Assembly: GCA_903813345.2 (NCBI GenBank)
Contig: CAIIXF020000009.1
Coordinates: forward strand, 20,547,759-20,611,758
DNA: 64,000 nt
Direction of reading: 5' to 3'
Origin: Owenia fusiformis
Lineage: Eukaryota; Annelida; Polychaeta; Sabellida; Oweniidae
Shown here: one piece after another, positions 61,801 to 64,000 of the stretch
Position numbering within the stretch: the stretch's first letter is position 1
How the letters are laid out: the number at the start of each line of letters is the position of its first letter
Made by a program: the position numbers and the translations under genes
The notes under the pieces: generated by a model
What the model was told of the DNA's origin: nothing
The model's database searches: none
Seen by the model: only the letters and a program-made list of their open reading frames with translations

Positions 61801-63887
61801 GTAACTCCACACAGGGAGAAACTCCTCTCCCACTCCATTCACACCCATGACTCGCTGGACCAGATAATCAGATGATTAATAGTGACATTTTTCTTGCAAT
61901 TGCCTAATTAATTAATTGTTAGTTGTCAATGTGCTATAAGAGTACAATAAAAGGTATGCACAAAATAAAAAAATAGATTTTGTATGTGGTTTCTACATTT
62001 TGTATGCATTTTTACTCAAGAAAAACACTTTTATAGCTTTGACTCAACTTTTTTTCTTGTGACTCACTTTTTTGAAACTACCTGAGTCATGATGACTCAC
62101 AAAAATATATGCCTACCGCCACCGCTGTATATGCATACTTTCAATACTTTGCCAGTAATCAGACCAGCTTCTTCAAAATCTTCGATTAAAAAAATCAGCA
62201 AGTATAAACCAAAGTGAAGAATTTACAAACAACTTTAAAGGAGACCTAGATTCAACATTTCTCCTGTCTCTACTGACAATTCAATTCTGTAATCCTTTTA
62301 ATTGTAGAACAATTCAATTTTTTAATTTTAGGACACAGTGAACAACCTCCTTCTAGTCTTCTTTGATGATACCCCAGTAAGTATTCATAGCTGGCTACAG
62401 AGAACAGTACCAGAGTTCTTGAGTTGAGAAAAATGAAAATAAAAACATTAAATTAAGTACAAAATAAACTATATTCTTACACCCTATGTCATTCTTCTTG
62501 ATTTGTGTAAATACTATCATCCAACTCTCAGAATGTATGATGGCTTTTATAATGGCTGTCATTAATAATTTCTAAATTGAAACTGACTGTTTGTGTTCCA
62601 GCCCCCTCCCCCCACTGAGCCACCATCAAAACAATGGACCATTCTTGCCAACTTTGCCCAGCCTCGATGTAAGAGACAATCAGTAAGTAGGAAAAAATAA
62701 AAAATCTGAAATTAAAACCTTAACAAAGGAATTCAATTCTCAAAAGTTAGTGAGGAATTTAATTAAAATGTGAAAAGGCAATTATCCAAGATTCCAAATA
62801 TGAAATAAAATTTGTTCTGTCTCATCCTAATAAAGATACAATCTTGGCAATTTTACTTATACTGTTGGAATATTGAACGAATTGAGTAGGGATTTGACTG
62901 TTTTAAACATTTTCAAAAATGCAACAAATATTCATTTCCGAACATAATCAATTTCAGCTAATATAACAAAGATGAATGTATCCTAAAATTCTACTGTTGG
63001 TCATTTTAGTCTCTACGTGTTGAGCTGGCTGACATTCTCAATAACCAAGATGTCCTGTTCCCCTTCATGCAGTTCCTCAAGTCAGAGGCCTCAGTGAATG
63101 TCTTACAGTTCTGTCTGTCAGTTGGTGAGTATTTGAATATTTGGTTGTTAGTAGTTGAATATTTGTCAGTGATTAGCTGAATATTTTTGGTGAATTGTTG
63201 AATCTTTGCTGGGGAATAGTTGAAAATTTGTCAGTGAGTATTTGAAAATTTGCAAGTGAGTAGTTATTTTTGGTGAGTAGTTGAACATTTATTGGTGAGT
63301 AATTAGTGACTATTTGTTGAGAATTCCATATTCATGATCTTTTTGTATGAAAGAAATTTATCATTTACCTTTTTGTACATGACAAACTAGTGTTACAGGG
63401 ATTCATTCTAATATTATACTTTATTTGAAAGTGAATAAATATGTTGAATTTCCAGAGGACTTCAACCATAGGATCCTAAACCCTGAGTTGTCCTCAGAAC
63501 AGACCCTGAGTCTACATACAGAAGCCAAGGAGATATATCGCATGTACTGCAATCCTAATGCTGTAGACAAGATTATGTTTGATGATGACATCATAGAAGA
63601 ACTACGAGAAAGTAAGTTGTTATTCCAAGCATTTTATTCAATAAGAATTTATATTTTAAAATCTTTCTTAAGAATAAATTAACGGTTTCAAGTTTACGAA
63701 ACTAGAGTTTTTAAAAAGTATGTTGTTCGTAATTTGTTATTTCGTTCATTGTTGTCTTTCAGTTACTGAAGGTCCACCAGAGGGCGTAGTAAAGCTCCGT
63801 ACTACAACACCATTATTCCGGGCATATGAACACGCCTACAATCTGCTTGAAAATACATTCCTGCCCCTCTTTCACCAGAGTGATGAT
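46803..63887 (+). CDS. SNX14: Sorting nexin 14, 5' part, first 14 exons
   Basis: Exons 46803-46891, 48860-48928, 49360-49411, 51286-51362, 51621-51699, 52003-52134, 52335-52418, 60227-60393, 60682-60757, 62332-62376, 62602-62682, 63010-63124, 63456-63611 and 63763-63887 join in phase to 449 codons; PX and C-terminal domains lie beyond the window. Residues about 16-53 form two close membrane helices (GVLLLCSLLLY, VLWSFIAGIAVCYF). A CPVCGSDNCGRHRP motif, kept in vertebrate SNX14, looks metal-binding. The PXA domain follows (VDEAIEEFLNLVLKNFVYTW, DILPxLITDKL-like helix, FPYILPPQSLHCQSL, MDVIADPDTVNNLL). The RGS domain starts near LRVELADILNNQDVLFPFMQ and includes FNHRILNPELSS. SNX14 tethers ER to lipid droplets/endolysosomes in vertebrates. 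The 7.8-kb intron 7 holds the minisatellite and DIRS-like element. Confidence 0.94.
47336..47343. promoter_or_regulatory. Palindromic CRE (TGACGTCA)
   Basis: A perfect TGACGTCA lies in SNX14 intron 1, with a second ATGACGTC nearby (47323-47330) and TGTGACGTAA at about 47456. Three CREB/ATF-type sites within 140 bp suggest an intronic enhancer or alternative promoter. This is a motif match only. Confidence 0.4.
48447..48635. mobile_element. MITE with TIR CAGGCCCGTAGCCAG, copy 4
   Basis: CAGGCCCGTGGCCAGG on the left and CTGGCTACGGGCCTG on the right, with the same G-rich sub-terminal block and an interior related to copy 2 (GCCAAGGGGGGTTCA). In SNX14 intron 1. Confidence 0.8.
48988..49091. mobile_element. 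TIR-family fragment TACAGTAAAACCT, copy 3
   Basis: It begins TACAGTAAAACCTTAAAAAG and continues with GGTGTTCCACTTACAGAGG and AGAGGTGTTCCATTTCTAG, as in 32200-32948. The right end is lost. In SNX14 intron 2. Confidence 0.55.
52579..52722. repeat. 36-bp minisatellite, left part (4 units)
   Basis: Four units of ATTGCAAAAACAGAGCCTAT / CATCACATACATTGAT, ending ...TTGATATT at 52722 where the DIRS-like element begins. The array continues in register at 58192 on the other side. The first unit is the most diverged. Confidence 0.9.
54990..55575. repeat. Three tandem 225-bp units inside the DIRS-like element
   Basis: GGGCCTGGATTGCTTTA, GGTTTCACTCCAGTTCCAGA, CTAGTTCATGTTCATAGTAC and AAAGGCTGGTAGTTTTAACC appear three times in this order (from about 54990, 55210 and 55425). 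They are diverged and non-coding in all frames. Confidence 0.8.
55610..56400. repeat. Five degenerate units of about 160-190 bp inside the DIRS-like element
   Basis: A motif of the form GGTT..(T)CCAAG(C)CAAG..TTTGTGGATCCAGCACT, followed by GCAGTAGTACTT and a GATGTTTGCTGTT-like block, recurs from about 55635, 55770, 55950, 56145 and 56305. Identity between units is low, so boundaries are approximate. Confidence 0.55.
57327..57690. repeat. Two tandem 190-bp units inside the DIRS-like element
   Basis: GAACTGTTTTGCAGAAGGGT, TCAACTCAACCAGCTTGTGA, CAAGGTTGCCTCGTTTGGTT and TTCATAGGAGTT occur at about 57327 and again at about 57516 with few changes. Non-coding. Confidence 0.85.
57881..57972. repeat. 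Internal complementary region (ICR) of the DIRS-like element
   Basis: 57914-57972 is the exact reverse complement of the right terminus 58136-58194 (59 bp). 57881-57916 is the exact reverse complement of the left terminus 52720-52755 (36 bp). The two matches overlap at AAT (57914-57916), so the segment mirrors the circle junction in which the right end is joined to the left end through one ATT. Confidence 0.92.
58192..59525. repeat. 36-bp minisatellite, right part (37 units) with higher-order duplication
   Basis: About 37 head-to-tail copies of the 36-bp unit (GCAAAAACAGAGCCTATCATCAYATACATTGATATT), mostly differing only by CATATA/CACATA. Rare variants recur at fixed spacing: TAATCAC at 58571 and 59255, AAAATAGAG at 58667 and 59351 (684 bp, 19 units). 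GCTAAAAC at about 58374 and 59022 is 648 bp (18 units) apart. So a block of some 18-19 units was itself duplicated. The long open frames on both strands exist only because 36 is divisible by three. Confidence 0.95.
60499..60640. repeat. Interspersed repeat starting with a TCACCA...TGGTGA hairpin, copy 3
   Basis: TCACCACCAAAAAGTGGTGA then CATATTGTGATTTTCTCC, ending AACAAATGGTGGTGACATTT. Same family as 43079-43260 and 45006-45140. In SNX14 intron 8. Confidence 0.65.
60838..62127. mobile_element. Possible TIR element, 1.29 kb, non-coding
   Basis: It begins CAGAGGTGGCG and ends CGCCACCGCTG, inverted with 10 of 11 bases matching; TATAT flanks both sides. The CAGNG...CNCTG termini resemble hAT elements, but the repeat of the flank is 5 bp, not the 8 bp expected for hAT. 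ACTCACATTTTTG near the left end and TTGTGACTCAC near the right end extend the symmetry. No transposase. In SNX14 intron 9. Confidence 0.5.
63125..63320. repeat. Degenerate short tandem repeat at SNX14 intron 12 start
   Basis: GGTGAGTATTTGAATATTTG and variants (GTCAGTGA, TTGGTGAGTAGTTGAA) recur about eight times directly after the 5' splice site of exon 12 at 63125. Several copies contain further GGTGAG sequences that could act as weak alternative donors. Confidence 0.65.
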
Positions 63888-64000
63888 GTAAGGGTTGTAT
63901 TAGTTGAAAATCCTGAATGTTTTAGTCATTATATGTTAGTCAATTTATGTAAAGAGATAAAAAAAAAGATTGAAAGAGAAGTATATGTTAACTGATCACT

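Overview
This is eukaryotic nuclear DNA from an animal, probably a marine invertebrate of mollusc or other lophotrochozoan type. That placement is an inference from AT-rich introns, intron-rich genes with GT-AG junctions, protein similarity to vertebrate orthologues, and many short repeat families; no species can be named. There are no bacterial-type operons. Most short open reading frames in the window are chance or repeat-derived.

Five conserved genes were assembled exon by exon from splice sites and reading phase: (1) 862-6044, +, the 3' part of a carboxypeptidase E-like gene; (2) 10808-14491, -, a complete MOSMO (modulator of Smoothened) gene; (3) 14734-23510, +, a complete SLC25A17 (peroxisomal carrier PMP34) gene, head-to-head with MOSMO across a 242-bp shared promoter; (4) 29301-44003, +, a complete poly(ADP-ribose) glycohydrolase (PARG) gene of 17 coding exons; (5) 46803-63887, +, the 5' part of a sorting nexin 14 (SNX14) gene, which runs off the window after 14 exons. 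They belong to unrelated pathways: prohormone processing, Hedgehog signalling, peroxisomal cofactor transport, ADP-ribose turnover and ER/lipid-droplet membrane trafficking.

The introns and intergenic DNA are rich in mobile elements, several with readable insertion histories. The main ones are: a 591-bp miniature LTR retrotransposon (TRIM) with a tRNA-like pol III unit inside each identical LTR (15087-15677); a DIRS-like tyrosine-recombinase-type element with inverted termini and an internal region exactly complementary to its circle junction, inserted at an ATT inside a 36-bp minisatellite (52720-58194); a nearly intact 5'-truncated non-LTR retrotransposon with a 12-bp target duplication, nested in a fold-back element (25345-28772); and a TIR-bounded block of about seven 145-bp monomers carrying YY1-like motifs (16308-17792).

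The most striking gene-level feature is in SLC25A17. The 3' part of exon 7 and its 5' splice site are tandemly repeated nine times in a 75-bp, frame-preserving unit. The exon therefore offers nine consecutive GTAAGT donors, and each downstream donor would add 25 residues. Using the first donor gives a protein of normal family length.
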